DNA of 64,000 nucleotides from an uncultured Bacteroides sp. (GCF_963675905.1 NZ_OY780936.1:744001-808000); one strand, 5' to 3'; positions 1-10,165 are shown, counted from the first letter of the stretch. Numbers and translations: made by a program. Notes: a model not told the origin generated them from the letters alone.

Positions 1-1
1 T

Positions 2-2446
2 GGTGAAATAGGGGTAATAGTGAAAGTAAAAGGCCGTGGAGCCTTCCGGAAAAGAATCACTGAAATGGGATTTGTTAAAGGCAAATCAGTGAAAGTGATT
101 AAGAATGCTCCTCTACAAGATCCCGTAGAATACGAGATAATGGGCTATAATGTTTCTTTGAGACGTAGTGAGGCAGCATTGATAGAGGTTACTTCGTTGA
201 ACAATGCACATCAAATGGAACAACCGGCTTTTGAAGGAGTTTTTACAGATAATATCCAAAAAGCAGTTGAGAATGAGAAAGGTCGGTTTATAAACATTGC
301 TTTAGTTGGTAATCCTAATTGTGGTAAAACAACCTTGTTCAATTATGCTTCCGGCTCACATGAACGAGTAGGTAACTATGGTGGTGTTACGGTCGATTCC
401 AAAGAGGCTTATGTAAAACAGAATGGTTACGAACTGAAGATTGTTGATCTTCCGGGTACTTATTCTATAACAGAATATACTCCCGAGGAATTGTTTGTTC
501 GTTCTCACATAATTGAAAACAAACCCGATGTAGTGGTTAATGTGATTGATGCTTCAAACCTGGAGCGTAACTTATTCCTTACCACTCAACTTATAGATAT
601 GAATATTAAAGTGGTGATTGCTTTAAATATGTATGATGAGTTGGAAAGTAAAGGGATAAATCTGGATTATTATACATTGGGCAAGATGATGGGCATTCCT
701 ATTGTTCCTACCGTTGCAGTGAAAGGTAATGGTATAACCGAATTGATTGCTAAGGTAATAGATGTGTATGAAGAAAAAGATTCTACAATAAGGAATGTGA
801 ATATCAATTATGGAAATACCATTGAAAGCTCTATTTCAAAAATACTAGCTCTTATTCAACAGAATATAGAGAATGTTAATCTATACTCTATCCGGTATTT
901 AGCTATTAAACTGCTCGAAAATGACAAAACAACTTTGTCTCAGCTTAAAGATTTCAAGAATTTCAATGCAATTGCTGAAAAAACAAATCTAGAGATTCAG
1001 AAACTGGAAAAGGAGTATGGGGAAAACTCAGAAACAATAATCACTGATGCTAAATATGGCTTTATTGCCGGTGCTTTGGGTGAGACAATGGTTGAGGGTA
1101 AAGTTGATAAGCGAAAAAGAAACAGAGAGATAGATAATCTGCTAACGCATAAGGTGCTTGGTTTTCCTATCTTTTTCTTCTTTATGTGGCTGATGTTTCA
1201 AACGACTTTCACCTTAGGTAGCTACCCCATGGATTGGATTGATGCTGGAGTGGGATATATCAGTGAGTTAGTCAGTAATATGATGCCCGAAGGTGCTTTA
1301 AGAGATTTATTGGTCGATGGTATTATCGCCGGTGTAGGTGGCGTAATTATCTTTCTTCCCAATATTCTGATTTTGTTCTTCTTTATCTCGTTAATGGAAG
1401 ATACCGGTTATATGGCAAGAGTCTCTTTTATAATGGATAAGCTGATGCATAAAATAGGGCTGCATGGAAAATCTTTTATTCCATTATTAATGGGCTTTGG
1501 ATGTAATGTACCTGCTATTATGGCAACACGTACGTTAGAAAACCGTAAGGATAGAATGCTTACAATGCTTATCACTCCTTTTATGTCATGCAGTGCCCGA
1601 CTGCCGGTGTATATCTTGTTGATTTCAGCCTTCTTTCCTAAGAATCAGGGATTGGTGTTGTTCTCGGTTTACATCATCGGTATTATAATTGCCATATTGG
1701 TTGCTTTGGTATTTAAGAATACCATATTCTCTAAACAAGATGTACCTTTTGTAATGGAGTTGCCTCCTTACAGAATTCCTACTCTTAAAAACACATCTAT
1801 TCACATGTGGCATAAAGGATCTCAGTATTTACGTAAAATGGGAACTGTGATTCTGCTTGCCTCTATATTTATCTGGGCTCTGAGTTATTATCCGCGTGAG
1901 GTGAAATATTCAAGTGATTATGATGCGAAGATAGAATCTGTAAATGCAAATACAGTTTTGCCCGATTCAATAAAACAATCACAAACAGCAGAATTGGAAC
2001 TGCTGAAAGTATCGGAACATCAGGAGCGGTCATATATTGGTCAGTTAGGACATTTTATTGAGCCGGTAATCAGGCCTCTTGGGTTTGACTGGAAAATAGG
2101 AGTTAGTATCATTACCGGACTTGCAGCTAAAGAGATTGTGGTTGGTTCTATGGGGATCCTTTATCATGCCGATTTGGAAGCTGATGAAAATTCCGGTAGC
2201 CTGATTGAAAAGCTTCAGCAACAGGAATACTCAAGTGGTGAATTGATGGGCCAGAAAGTATTCACCCCATTGGTCGCATTTGGTTTTATGCTTTTCGTAC
2301 TAATCTATTTCCCTTGTATGGCGGTTGTTGCAGCGATAAAGAAAGAATCAGACTGGAAGTGGGCTGGTTTTACCATAGTATATACAACCGGTATAGCCTG
2401 GATAGTAGCTTTCTTGTCCTATCAGATTGGTAGTTTTATTATTTAA
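2..2446 (+). CDS. feoB: FeoA-FeoB fusion, ferrous iron transporter (5' end cut by window)
   Basis: GTP-driven Fe(II) uptake permease of the inner membrane. The frame is open to the left edge (bases 2-22 read G-E-I-G-V-I-V), so the GTG at 20 is internal and the true start lies outside. Counting from that GTG, residues 1-58 are a FeoA SH3-like domain and 92-260 the FeoB G domain, with G1 GNPNCGKT (97-104), G3 DLPG (143-146) and G4 NMYD (203-206). The rest is the polytopic Gate region (e.g. MGFGCNVPAIMATRT). A FeoA-FeoB fusion is usual in Bacteroidetes. A FeoB-associated gene follows after 11 bp. Confidence 0.96.
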   Translation, partial: GEIGVIVKVKGRGAFRKRITEMGFVKGKSVKVIKNAPLQDPVEYEIMGYNVSLRRSEAALIEVTSLNNAHQMEQPAFEGVFTDNIQKAVENEKGRFINIALVGNPNCGKTTLFNYASGSHERVGNYGGVTVDSKEAYVKQNGYELKIVDLPGTYSITEYTPEELFVRSHIIENKPDVVVNVIDASNLERNLFLTTQLIDMNIKVVIALNMYDELESKGINLDYYTLGKMMGIPIVPTVAVKGNGITELIAKVIDVYEEKDSTIRNVNINYGNTIESSISKILALIQQNIENVNLYSIRYLAIKLLENDKTTLSQLKDFKNFNAIAEKTNLEIQKLEKEYGENSETIITDAKYGFIAGALGETMVEGKVDKRKRNREIDNLLTHKVLGFPIFFFFMWLMFQTTFTLGSYPMDWIDAGVGYISELVSNMMPEGALRDLLVDGIIAGVGGVIIFLPNILILFFFISLMEDTGYMARVSFIMDKLMHKIGLHGKSFIPLLMGFGCNVPAIMATRTLENRKDRMLTMLITPFMSCSARLPVYILLISAFFPKNQGLVLFSVYIIGIIIAILVALVFKNTIFSKQDVPFVMELPPYRIPTLKNTSIHMWHKGSQYLRKMGTVILLASIFIWALSYYPREVKYSSDYDAKIESVNANTVLPDSIKQSQTAELELLKVSEHQERSYIGQLGHFIEPVIRPLGFDWKIGVSIITGLAAKEIVVGSMGILYHADLEADENSGSLIEKLQQQEYSSGELMGQKVFTPLVAFGFMLFVLIYFPCMAVVAAIKKESDWKWAGFTIVYTTGIAWIVAFLSYQIGSFII

Positions 2447-2457
2447 TCTTGTAAATT

Positions 2458-2643
2458 ATGGTACAAAATATTATAGTTTTAACAATTGTTTTCGTAGCTT
2501 TGGGTTATGTTATTTTCTCTGTTTTTAGAAAACGTGAAATAGGAAATCAATCAAAATGTGGTAGTTGCTCCGGCTGTTCCGGCTGTGAGCTTAGGAAGTC
2601 TATAAATAATAAAAGTAGTAGTAAGGTTATTGGCTGCTATTAA
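2458..2643 (+). CDS. FeoB-associated Cys-rich membrane protein
   Basis: A 61-aa protein 11 bp downstream of feoAB, clearly in the same transcript. Residues 3-20 form one hydrophobic segment, then a short basic stretch and a cysteine cluster (CGSCSGCSGC, followed by a late Cys). This layout matches the small FeoB-associated Cys-rich membrane proteins (Pfam FeoB_associated), proposed to help Fe(II) transfer or to stabilise FeoB. Size, position and Cys spacing all fit; the exact role is unknown for the family. Confidence 0.88.
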   Translation: MVQNIIVLTIVFVALGYVIFSVFRKREIGNQSKCGSCSGCSGCELRKSINNKSSSKVIGCY

Positions 2644-2661
2644 AATACCTATATTTAGCGA

Positions 2662-2692
2662 TTGGATTCACATTGAATTACTACTATCTTTG
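2662..2692 (+). promoter_or_regulatory. Bacteroidetes-type promoter for the hemerythrin/LuxR pair
   Basis: A TTG at 2662-2664 and TATCTTTG at 2685-2692 are separated by 20 bp, matching the Bacteroidetes -33/-7 arrangement. The ATG at 2716 is about 20 nt past the expected start of transcription. Confidence 0.6.
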
Positions 2693-2715
2693 TGGTATAT
2701 TAAAAAGTTATATTA

Positions 2716-3423
2716 ATGATGGATAAGCAGTTAAAATATAAAGAAACGGATAAGATGAGTGATCTCATCTGTGAGAATTATACACTGTTGCAGGTAATGA
2801 GCAGGTTTGGCCTGTCATTGGGCTTTGGTGATAAAACTGTGAAAGAGTTTTGTTTGCTTAATCAGGTAGATTATCGCACCTTTTTGGCTGTGGTCAATTT
2901 TATAGATGAAGGTTATCTGCGGATGGATGATACATTTAAAGAGTTGTCCGTTGCTTCTATTATGAATTATCTGAAGCAGGCTCATTCCTATTTTCTTGAT
3001 TTTAATTTTCCCTCTATTCGCTTGAAGCTTATGGAAGCAATAGGGTACTCTGAAGACAATGTTACTTCTTTGATTATGAAGTTTTATGATGATTATGTAG
3101 ATGAAGTTCGTAAGCATATGGAGTATGAAGACAAGGTGGTGTTTAAGTATGTTGAAGCATTGTTGAAAGGGAAATTGCCTACTAACTATTCTATTAGTGT
3201 TTATGCAAAGAAACATACTCAGGTTGAAACGAAACTGACGGAGCTGAAAAATATTATCATTAAGTATTATCCGGCAAAGTCAAACAACAATTTGCTTAAT
3301 GCCGCTCTATTTGATATTTTTTCATGTGAACAAGATCTTGAATCTCACAGTAGAGTAGAGGATTACTTATTTGTTCCCGAAGTTCTGAAACTTGTAAAGA
3401 AGTTATCGAATAGTGATGAGTAA
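2716..3423 (+). CDS. Hemerythrin-domain protein (ScdA/YtfE-like)
   Basis: A 235-aa all-helical soluble protein. The N-terminal 60 residues (LLQVMSRFGLSLGFGDKTV) resemble the DUF542/ScdA_N region with its 'single helix then F-G-L' pattern but lack a clear Cys. The rest carries hemerythrin-like ligands: His in QAHSYFLDF, HMEYED and HSRVEDYLF, the last two as H-x3-E. Family members are di-iron proteins in oxygen, NO or iron-sulfur repair responses; which one applies here is not shown. Its 3' end overlaps the start of a NarL-type regulator by 8 bp (translational coupling), and it follows the iron-uptake genes. Confidence 0.75.
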   Translation: MMDKQLKYKETDKMSDLICENYTLLQVMSRFGLSLGFGDKTVKEFCLLNQVDYRTFLAVVNFIDEGYLRMDDTFKELSVASIMNYLKQAHSYFLDFNFPSIRLKLMEAIGYSEDNVTSLIMKFYDDYVDEVRKHMEYEDKVVFKYVEALLKGKLPTNYSISVYAKKHTQVETKLTELKNIIIKYYPAKSNNNLLNAALFDIFSCEQDLESHSRVEDYLFVPEVLKLVKKLSNSDE

Positions 3424-4024
3424 TATAGCATTAAAGATAGTAGTAGCAGAAAATTCTGTAATTATCCGGAATGGAATTACAGCCACATTGAAGCGTCTTC
3501 CCGATTTAAGGATACAGCCAATAGAGGTTCATTCCATAGAATCTCTTAAGGAGTGTATTAGAATGGATAATATTAGTATAATAATTGTCAATCCGGCATT
3601 TGGAGGTTATTTTGATGTAGCAAAGTTCAAAGCAGAAACTTCCGCTCCATCTAAGGTTGTTGCACTGGTCAGTTCATTTGTTGATAAGCTGACATTGAGC
3701 AAATATGACGAAACAATATCTATTTACGATGACCAGGAGACTTTATATAGTAAAATCAATTCTTTGCAGAATTTGCCTAAGAAGAAGAGTGAAGAAGATG
3801 ATGAAATGCTGAGTGGTCGTGAAAAAGAAATTGTTATATGCGTAGTGAAGGGTATGACCAATAAGGAAATTGCAGATAATTTATTTATTTCTGTACATAC
3901 GGTTATAACGCATCGAAGAAATATAGCTAAGAAATTGCAGATACATAGTCCGGCCGGACTAACTATCTATGCCATTGTAAACAATCTGATTGAGATAAGT
4001 GAAGTAAAAAAGAATCTTATATAA
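3416..4024 (+). CDS. NarL/LuxR-type regulator with degenerate receiver
   Basis: A 202-aa DNA-binding regulator. The C-terminal GerE helix-turn-helix is intact (LSGREKEIVICVVKGMTNKE, then TVITHRR). The N-terminal half has receiver-like length and pattern, but the acidic pocket is lost: the usual Asp pair reads A-E-N-S, and the phosphoacceptor position in IIIVNPAF is Asn. It is therefore probably not activated by normal phosphorylation. A GTG at 3413 and the ATG at 3416 are both possible starts; both overlap the upstream gene. Co-expression with the hemerythrin-like gene suggests a redox or iron response (inference). Confidence 0.85.
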   Translation: MSNIALKIVVAENSVIIRNGITATLKRLPDLRIQPIEVHSIESLKECIRMDNISIIIVNPAFGGYFDVAKFKAETSAPSKVVALVSSFVDKLTLSKYDETISIYDDQETLYSKINSLQNLPKKKSEEDDEMLSGREKEIVICVVKGMTNKEIADNLFISVHTVITHRRNIAKKLQIHSPAGLTIYAIVNNLIEISEVKKNLI

Positions 4025-4045
4025 TAAGTTATTATACTGCGCTAT

Positions 4046-4087
4046 ACATCCCGTTTTCTTCATAAAGATTACGGGATGTTTTTTTTA
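4046..4087 (+). terminator. Intrinsic terminator after the LuxR-type regulator
   Basis: The arms ACATCCCGT (4046-4054) and ACGGGATGT (4071-4079) form a 9-bp stem and are followed by a run of eight T. Confidence 0.9.
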
Positions 4088-4106
4088 TGCAAAAAATATA
4101 GTCATG

Positions 4107-4139
4107 TTGATGCTTATTTAAAATAAAGTAGTATCTTTG
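4107..4139 (+). promoter_or_regulatory. Promoter of rho
   Basis: TTG at 4107-4109 and TATCTTTG at 4132-4139 (22-bp gap) form a good Bacteroidetes promoter, placed right after the upstream terminator. It predicts a 5' leader of about 170 nt before rho. Confidence 0.65.
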
Positions 4140-4144
4140 TAGCT

Positions 4145-4317
4145 GTTGAAACATTTAATGACACTCCTGCGGTGAGCTAGAATGTACTCCAAAATCAATA
4201 ATATCCCAAATACTCATTTTATTTACGTCCCAACCTAAAGATGAATAAGCTCGTTTATCGTGTGCATTTATTAGTGTGTCGGACCAAAAAATAGATTAAA
4301 AAACTTATTTTATACGT
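4145..4317 (+). promoter_or_regulatory. Long 5' untranslated leader of rho
   Basis: About 170 nt without a convincing ORF lie between the predicted start of transcription and the rho ATG at 4318. Rho genes in other bacteria are autoregulated by premature Rho-dependent termination in the leader, so such a length is suggestive. I see no strong hairpin or known riboswitch signature here. Confidence 0.4.
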
Positions 4318-6453
4318 ATGTATAACATTATCCAATTAAACGACAAAAACCTGTCGGAACTACAAACCATTGCACAAGAATTAGGAATTAAAAAACCGGA
4401 ATCTTTTAAGAAAGAGGAACTTGTGTACAAAATACTTGATGAACAAGCTATTGCAAGTGCTACAAAGAAAGTTGCTGCAGACAAGGAGAAGGAAGATCGC
4501 CGAGATGATAAAAAGAAACGCTCGCGTATCGTTAAAAAGGACTCTCCTGATAAAGTGTACACTGCAAGCAAAGATAAAGTAGAAAGAGTTGAATCTGCTC
4601 CTGCTACAGCGTCTGCACCTAAACCTGCTCCAGTAAAAAGTGAAGCTCCGGCAGTTACAGAACAACCTACTCAGGAGAAAAAAGCTCCGGCAGAAAGACC
4701 GGCTAAGAAAAAAGCATCAAAGGTTAAACAACCTGTTGCTAAGAATATTGAAGCTGCTGCAGCAATTGCTGATACTATTCAGGCTCCGGCTGCTACTCCT
4801 GCAGTAACTCCTGCTCCTGCGGTGACACCTGCTCCAAAAGTGGCTCAAAAAGCTGAAGCTCCTAAAGAACAACCAGCTGCGGTTGCACCAAAAAGCGAAG
4901 AAGCCGCTCCTGCTCCTAAAAAAATAATTAAGAAACCTATCCCTGCTTCACAAAAGAAAGAAGAGGCACCTGTAGAGAAGGTTGAAAGAAAAGAAGAAGC
5001 ACCACGTGCTCATGAAGAGGTTATCTTACCTGAAGTGGAACTTCCATTTGAAAATGATGACGATTTTATTCCAATTGAGGATATGCCTTCTGAAAAGATA
5101 GAACTTCCTTCAGAACTTTTGGGTAAGTTTGAATCTACTAAAGTTGTTCCTCCGGCTCCTCAGCAGCAAAAGCCACGCGTTCGTCTTCGTGAAAACGAAC
5201 AAAGAACTCCAAATAAGCCTCAACAGGCAAATGCTCCTAAAGTAAATCGTCCGAATCATCCGGCTGAAGGAGAAGTTGAAGCTCTTAAAGTTCCTGAACG
5301 CAAGGTGATTGAGCGTGAAAAGCCTTTTGAATTTGATGGGATTTTAACTGGTACAGGTGTACTGGAAATTATGCAGGATGGTTACGGATTCCTTCGTTCT
5401 TCAGATTATAACTACCTTTCTTCGCCAGATGATATTTATGTTTCTCAGTCACAGATTAAGTTGTTTGGACTGAAAACCGGTGATGTGGTTGATGGTGCTA
5501 TCCGTCCTCCAAAGGAAGGCGAAAAATATTTCCCGCTTGTAAAGGTTGAAAAGATTAATGGTCGTGATCCTGCTTACGTTCGTGATCGTGTTCCATTTGA
5601 ACACTTGACTCCACTCTTCCCTGATGAGAAATTTAAACTTTGCAAAGGCGACCGCAGAGATAGTCTGTCTGCTCGTGTAGTTGATTTATTCTCACCAATT
5701 GGTAAAGGACAACGTGGTTTGATCGTTGCTCAACCTAAAACGGGTAAAACCATTCTTTTAAAAGATATAGCTAATGCAATAGCAGCTAATCATCCGGAAG
5801 TATACATGATTATTCTTCTTGTTGATGAACGTCCTGAAGAAGTAACAGACATGGCTCGCAGTGTTAACGCTGAGGTTATAGCTTCTACTTTTGATGAGCC
5901 GGCTGAACGTCACGTGAAGATTGCAAGTATTGTATTGGAAAAAGCAAAGCGTATGGTAGAATGTGGTCATGATGTGGTAATTCTGCTTGATTCTATTACT
6001 CGTCTGGCTCGTGCTTACAATACTGTTTCTCCTGCTTCAGGTAAAGTCTTGTCGGGTGGCGTGGATGCTAATGCGCTTCACAAACCAAAACGTTTCTTTG
6101 GTGCAGCACGTAACATTGAAAACGGTGGCTCACTTACTATTCTTGCAACTGCCTTGATTGATACCGGTTCTAAGATGGACGAAGTTATCTTTGAGGAATT
6201 CAAGGGTACAGGTAACATGGAATTGCAATTAGATCGTAATCTATCCAACAAACGTATCTTCCCAGCTGTTAATATTGTGGCATCCAGCACTCGTCGTGAC
6301 GACTTGTTACTTGATAAGCAAACACTCGACCGTATGTGGATATTACGTAAATATCTGTCGGATATGAATCCTATTGAAGCTATGGACTTTGTGAAAGATC
6401 GCTTAGAAAAGACCAGAGATAACGATGAATTCCTGATGAGTATGAACTCATAA
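4318..6453 (+). CDS. rho: Transcription termination factor Rho with long disordered insert
   Basis: Hexameric RNA-dependent ATPase that ends transcription; 711 aa against about 420 in E. coli. A Rho_N helical domain lies at about 5-45. A disordered Ala/Pro/Lys/Glu-rich region spans about 46-330, with runs of the APAAT and PAPK kind. A cold-shock-type RNA-binding domain follows at about 335-410, and the RecA-like ATPase has Walker A QPKTGKT at 472-478 and Walker [14 protein letters not shown]. The enlarged N-terminus is typical of Bacteroides Rho, where it has been reported to drive phase separation and gut fitness. The gene is monocistronic between its own promoter and terminator. Confidence 0.97.
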   Translation: MYNIIQLNDKNLSELQTIAQELGIKKPESFKKEELVYKILDEQAIASATKKVAADKEKEDRRDDKKKRSRIVKKDSPDKVYTASKDKVERVESAPATASAPKPAPVKSEAPAVTEQPTQEKKAPAERPAKKKASKVKQPVAKNIEAAAAIADTIQAPAATPAVTPAPAVTPAPKVAQKAEAPKEQPAAVAPKSEEAAPAPKKIIKKPIPASQKKEEAPVEKVERKEEAPRAHEEVILPEVELPFENDDDFIPIEDMPSEKIELPSELLGKFESTKVVPPAPQQQKPRVRLRENEQRTPNKPQQANAPKVNRPNHPAEGEVEALKVPERKVIEREKPFEFDGILTGTGVLEIMQDGYGFLRSSDYNYLSSPDDIYVSQSQIKLFGLKTGDVVDGAIRPPKEGEKYFPLVKVEKINGRDPAYVRDRVPFEHLTPLFPDEKFKLCKGDRRDSLSARVVDLFSPIGKGQRGLIVAQPKTGKTILLKDIANAIAANHPEVYMIILLVDERPEEVTDMARSVNAEVIASTFDEPAERHVKIASIVLEKAKRMVECGHDVVILLDSITRLARAYNTVSPASGKVLSGGVDANALHKPKRFFGAARNIENGGSLTILATALIDTGSKMDEVIFEEFKGTGNMELQLDRNLSNKRIFPAVNIVASSTRRDDLLLDKQTLDRMWILRKYLSDMNPIEAMDFVKDRLEKTRDNDEFLMSMNS

Positions 6454-6477
6454 ATTTGGAATATAAAATACAAATGA

Positions 6478-6518
6478 AGAGTGGGGAATGCAACTGGTAA
6501 TTCCTCACTCTTTTTTTA
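6478..6518 (+). terminator. Intrinsic terminator after rho
   Basis: AGAGTGGGGAAT (6478-6489) pairs with ATTCCTCACTCT (6500-6511) with one mismatch and is followed by seven T. Confidence 0.88.
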
Positions 6519-6546
6519 TTGATTAAACTAAACTTAATTATAACAG

Positions 6547-7869
6547 ATGTATACCAATAAACAGATTTGGAATATAAGTTCGCCTATTTTTTTAAGTCTG
6601 CTGGCTCAGACCATTATTGGTGTAACCGATACTGCTTTCCTCGGTAGAGTGGGGGAAGTGGAGCTTGGTGCATCGGCAATGGGGAGCCTGTTTTATATCT
6701 GCATATTTACAATTGCTTTCGGTTTTAGTACGGGCTCCCAGATTATTATTGCTCGAAGAAATGGTGAGGGAAATTATAAAGATGTGGGGCCTGTAATGAT
6801 TCAGGGAACTTTTTTCCTGCTGGGAATGGCCTTTATTCTTTTCTGCTTGTCCAAGCTTATGGCTCCCGGAATTATGCGATTCCTTGTTTCTTCCGACAAA
6901 ATATTCGATTCGACTATGATATTCCTGAACTGGCGTATCATAGGTTTCTTTTTTGCATTTGTCAATGTAATGTTTCGTGCGCTGTATATTGGTATAACCC
7001 GCACTAAGGTACTAACTATCAGTGCGGTCATAATGGCTTTGGTGAATGTTATACTTGCCTATACCTTGATTTTTGGACATTTTGGTTTTCCAAAAATGGG
7101 AATAAAAGGAGCTGCTATAGCATCGGTCATAGCTGAGGCTTCTTCTTTGCTGTTTTTTCTAATCTATACACGCATTACGGTTGATTTTAAGAAGTACGGA
7201 CTTAACCAGTTCAGGTCTTTTGAAACTCAGTTACTTGTACGTGTTTTAAGAATATCCAGCTTTACCATGATGCAGTATTTTCTTTCCATGGCTACCTGGT
7301 TTGTCTTTTTTGTGGCAGTGGAACGACTGGGGCAAAGACAACTGGCAGTTGCTAATATTGTAAGAAGCATTTATGTGGTAATGCTTATTCCTGTAAATGC
7401 GCTCTCTACTACATCCAATACATTAGTCAGCAATGCCATAGGAGCGGGAGGGGTAAATCAGGTGATACAGATAATGAATAAAATAGCCCGATTCTCTTTT
7501 CTTATTGTCTTTTCGGTTGTAGCATTAGTTGTTCTTTTCCCGGAAGCTGTTTTATCTATCTATACCAACGAATTAGCTCTGATTGAAGAATCAGTAAATT
7601 CTGTTTATGTTATCTCCTTTGCAATGCTTATAGCTTCTGTATCAAATGTTTATTTTAATGGAATATCAGGAACTGGTAATACTAGTTCGGCATTGATGCT
7701 GGAGACTATTACCCTTGTTTTCTATACCGGATATATCTTTTTAGTAGGAGTTTATCTGAAAGCTCCGGTAGCTATTTGCTTTTTTATTGAGGCGCTTTAT
7801 TATCTGCTGTTATTGACCGGAAGCTTTATTTATCTGAAAAAAGCAAATTGGCAGAGTAAAAAGCTCTGA
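6547..7869 (+). CDS. MATE family efflux transporter
   Basis: A 440-aa polytopic inner-membrane protein of typical MATE length, with twelve hydrophobic segments. The N-terminal pattern SPIFLSLLAQTIIGVTDTAF followed by LGRVGEVELGASAMG is the NorM/DinF-type signature, and the internal duplication (second half from about residue 230) is visible. It is expected to export cationic compounds in exchange for Na+ or H+; the substrate is unknown. It lies 28 bp after the rho terminator without an obvious promoter. A second MATE gene lies at 51.5-52.9 kb and is not a close copy. Confidence 0.92.
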   Translation: MYTNKQIWNISSPIFLSLLAQTIIGVTDTAFLGRVGEVELGASAMGSLFYICIFTIAFGFSTGSQIIIARRNGEGNYKDVGPVMIQGTFFLLGMAFILFCLSKLMAPGIMRFLVSSDKIFDSTMIFLNWRIIGFFFAFVNVMFRALYIGITRTKVLTISAVIMALVNVILAYTLIFGHFGFPKMGIKGAAIASVIAEASSLLFFLIYTRITVDFKKYGLNQFRSFETQLLVRVLRISSFTMMQYFLSMATWFVFFVAVERLGQRQLAVANIVRSIYVVMLIPVNALSTTSNTLVSNAIGAGGVNQVIQIMNKIARFSFLIVFSVVALVVLFPEAVLSIYTNELALIEESVNSVYVISFAMLIASVSNVYFNGISGTGNTSSALMLETITLVFYTGYIFLVGVYLKAPVAICFFIEALYYLLLLTGSFIYLKKANWQSKKL

Positions 7870-7886
7870 AATATCCAATTATTTCG

Positions 7887-7894
7887 TATTTTTG
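7887..7894 (+). promoter_or_regulatory. -7 box of the ffh-folD promoter
   Basis: TATTTTTG matches TAnnTTTG, 35 bp before the ffh ATG. The -33 region is weak (TCTG at 7865-7868). Confidence 0.5.
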
Positions 7895-7929
7895 CGGACC
7901 TAAATTAGTAATAATAACAATAATAAGAT

Positions 7930-9252
7930 ATGTTCGATAATTTAAGCGAGAGACTGGATAGGTCTTTTAAGATTTTAAAGGGTGAAGGAAAGATCACCGA
8001 AATCAATGTTGCGGAAACACTGAAAGATGTGCGTAAAGCCCTCTTGGATGCCGACGTAAACTATAAAGTTGCTAAGACTTTTACAGATACAGTCAAGGAA
8101 AAAGCTTTGGGACAGAATGTGCTTACTGCCGTTAAACCAAGCCAGTTGATGGTTAAGATTGTTCACGATGAGCTTACTGAATTAATGGGTGGCGAGACTG
8201 TGGATGTTAACCTGAAAGGAGCTCCCGCTGTTATCCTGATGTCTGGTTTACAAGGTTCCGGTAAAACTACATTCTCCGGTAAGCTTGCAAAAATGTTGAA
8301 GACTAAACGTAACAAGAAACCTCTTTTGGTTGCCTGTGACGTTTATCGTCCTGCGGCTATCGAACAGTTACATGTGCTGGGACAACAAATTGAGGTTCCT
8401 GTTTATAGTGAAATAGATAGCAAAAGTCCTGTTCAGATTGCTCAGAACGCAATCAAGGAAGCTAAGGCAAAAGGTTATGATCTGGTAATTGTCGATACAG
8501 CCGGACGTTTAGCTATTGATGAGCAGATGATGAACGAAATTGCTGCTATCAAGGATGCTATCAACCCGGATGAAATCTTGTTCGTTGTTGACTCAATGAC
8601 TGGTCAGGATGCTGTAAATACTGCTAAGGAATTCAATGACCGTCTCGACTTCAATGGTGTTGTTCTTACTAAACTGGATGGTGATACCCGTGGTGGTGCT
8701 GCCCTTTCTATCCGTTCTGTGGTTAACAAACCTATCAAGTTTGTGGGTACAGGTGAAAAGATGGAAGCTATTGATCAGTTCCACCCTTCACGTATGGCCG
8801 ACCGTATCTTGGGAATGGGTGATATCGTTTCGTTGGTAGAACGTGCTCAGGAACAATATGACGAAGAAGAAGCTAAACGTCTTCAGAAGAAAATCTCAAA
8901 GAATCAGTTCGATTTTAACGACTTCCTTTCTCAGATAGCTCAGATCAAGAAGATGGGTAACCTGAAAGATCTTGCATCTATGATTCCAGGTGTTGGTAAA
9001 GCTATCAAGGATGTTGATATTGACGATAACGCATTCAAGAGTATTGAAGCTATTATCTATTCAATGACTCCGAAAGAAAGAAGTAATCCGGAAATCATTA
9101 ACGGATCACGCCGTACACGTATTGCTAAAGGTAGTGGTACAAATATTCAGGAAGTAAACCGCCTGATGAAGCAATTTGACCAGACTCGCAAAATGATGAA
9201 GATGGTTACCAGTAGCAAGATGGGCAAGATGATGCCTAAAATGAGAAAGTAA
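7930..9252 (+). CDS. ffh: Signal recognition particle GTPase Ffh
   Basis: Cytoplasmic SRP54-type protein that binds signal sequences and 4.5S RNA and targets ribosomes to FtsY and the membrane. At 440 aa it has the N domain (1-90), the G domain with G1 GLQGSGKTT (106-114), DTAGR and TKLDGD motifs, and a Met-rich M domain ending in [17 protein letters not shown]. The length is normal for Bacteroidetes. folD follows after 21 bp, probably on the same transcript. Confidence 0.98.
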   Translation: MFDNLSERLDRSFKILKGEGKITEINVAETLKDVRKALLDADVNYKVAKTFTDTVKEKALGQNVLTAVKPSQLMVKIVHDELTELMGGETVDVNLKGAPAVILMSGLQGSGKTTFSGKLAKMLKTKRNKKPLLVACDVYRPAAIEQLHVLGQQIEVPVYSEIDSKSPVQIAQNAIKEAKAKGYDLVIVDTAGRLAIDEQMMNEIAAIKDAINPDEILFVVDSMTGQDAVNTAKEFNDRLDFNGVVLTKLDGDTRGGAALSIRSVVNKPIKFVGTGEKMEAIDQFHPSRMADRILGMGDIVSLVERAQEQYDEEEAKRLQKKISKNQFDFNDFLSQIAQIKKMGNLKDLASMIPGVGKAIKDVDIDDNAFKSIEAIIYSMTPKERSNPEIINGSRRTRIAKGSGTNIQEVNRLMKQFDQTRKMMKMVTSSKMGKMMPKMRK

Positions 9253-9273
9253 GAATAAAAAAGATATAGTACT

Positions 9274-10155
9274 ATGCAATTAATTGATGGAAAAGCAATA
9301 TCGGAACAAGTAAAGCTGGAAATTGCTACTGAAGTTGCCGAACTAGTTGCAAAAGGTGGTAAAAGACCTCATCTGGCAGCTATCCTTGTAGGACACGACG
9401 GAGGAAGTGAAACTTATGTTGCTGCAAAAGTAAAAGCTTGTGAAGTTTGTGGCTTTAAGTCTTCTTTGATTCGTTTCGAATCTGATGTTACAGAAGAAGA
9501 ACTATTGAACAAAGTAAAAGAGCTTAATGAAGATGCCGATGTAGATGGATTTATTGTTCAGCTACCTTTGCCTAAACACATCTCTGAACAAAAAGTTATT
9601 GAAACTATTGATTACCGCAAGGATGTGGATGGATTCCATCCAATTAACGTAGGACGTATGTCTATCGGTCTGCCTTGCTATGTATCAGCTACTCCTAATG
9701 GAATTCTTGAGCTGCTGAAACGTTACAATATCGAGACTAGCGGAAAGAAATGCGTAGTATTGGGACGTAGTAATATTGTAGGTAAGCCAATGGCTTCTTT
9801 GATGATGCAGAAAGCTTATCCGGGTGATGCTACAGTAACCGTTTGCCATAGCCGTTCTAAAGACTTGGTTAAGGAATGTCAGGAAGCAGATATTATTATC
9901 GCAGCACTTGGTCAGCCTAACTTCTTAAAAGGCTCTATGGTTAAAGATGGTGCGGTAGTTATCGACGTAGGTACTACACGTGTTCCTTCTGATAAAACAA
10001 AATCGGGATTCAAGCTTACAGGAGATGTTCTTTTTGAAGAAGTGGCTCCTAAATGCTCATTCATAACTCCTGTTCCGGGTGGAGTAGGACCAATGACTAT
10101 TGTTTCTCTGATGAAAAATACTCTTTTGGCAGGAAAGAAAGAAATATATAAGTAA
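9274..10155 (+). CDS. folD: Bifunctional methylenetetrahydrofolate dehydrogenase/cyclohydrolase FolD
   Basis: Interconverts 5,10-methylene-, 5,10-methenyl- and 10-formyl-tetrahydrofolate in one-carbon metabolism. The 293-aa length is right for the family. The catalytic Tyr48 and Lys52 sit in ETYVAAK; the signature [11 protein letters not shown], the Rossmann motif [13 protein letters not shown] and the C-terminal [10 protein letters not shown] are all present. It lies 21 bp after ffh and 10 bp before the CapA-like gene. Confidence 0.98.
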   Translation: MQLIDGKAISEQVKLEIATEVAELVAKGGKRPHLAAILVGHDGGSETYVAAKVKACEVCGFKSSLIRFESDVTEEELLNKVKELNEDADVDGFIVQLPLPKHISEQKVIETIDYRKDVDGFHPINVGRMSIGLPCYVSATPNGILELLKRYNIETSGKKCVVLGRSNIVGKPMASLMMQKAYPGDATVTVCHSRSKDLVKECQEADIIIAALGQPNFLKGSMVKDGAVVIDVGTTRVPSDKTKSGFKLTGDVLFEEVAPKCSFITPVPGGVGPMTIVSLMKNTLLAGKKEIYK

Positions 10156-10165
10156 ACTTTCTGTA

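Noticed and set aside
20-22. GTG at base 20 as the start of feoAB
   Set aside because: The frame is open to base 2 and the codons before it continue FeoA-like sequence (G-E-I-G-V-I-V). The gene simply runs off the left edge.
2815-3216. 133-codon minus-strand ORF inside the hemerythrin-like gene
   Set aside because: Shadow frame without motifs; the plus-strand gene has a promoter and coupled downstream gene.
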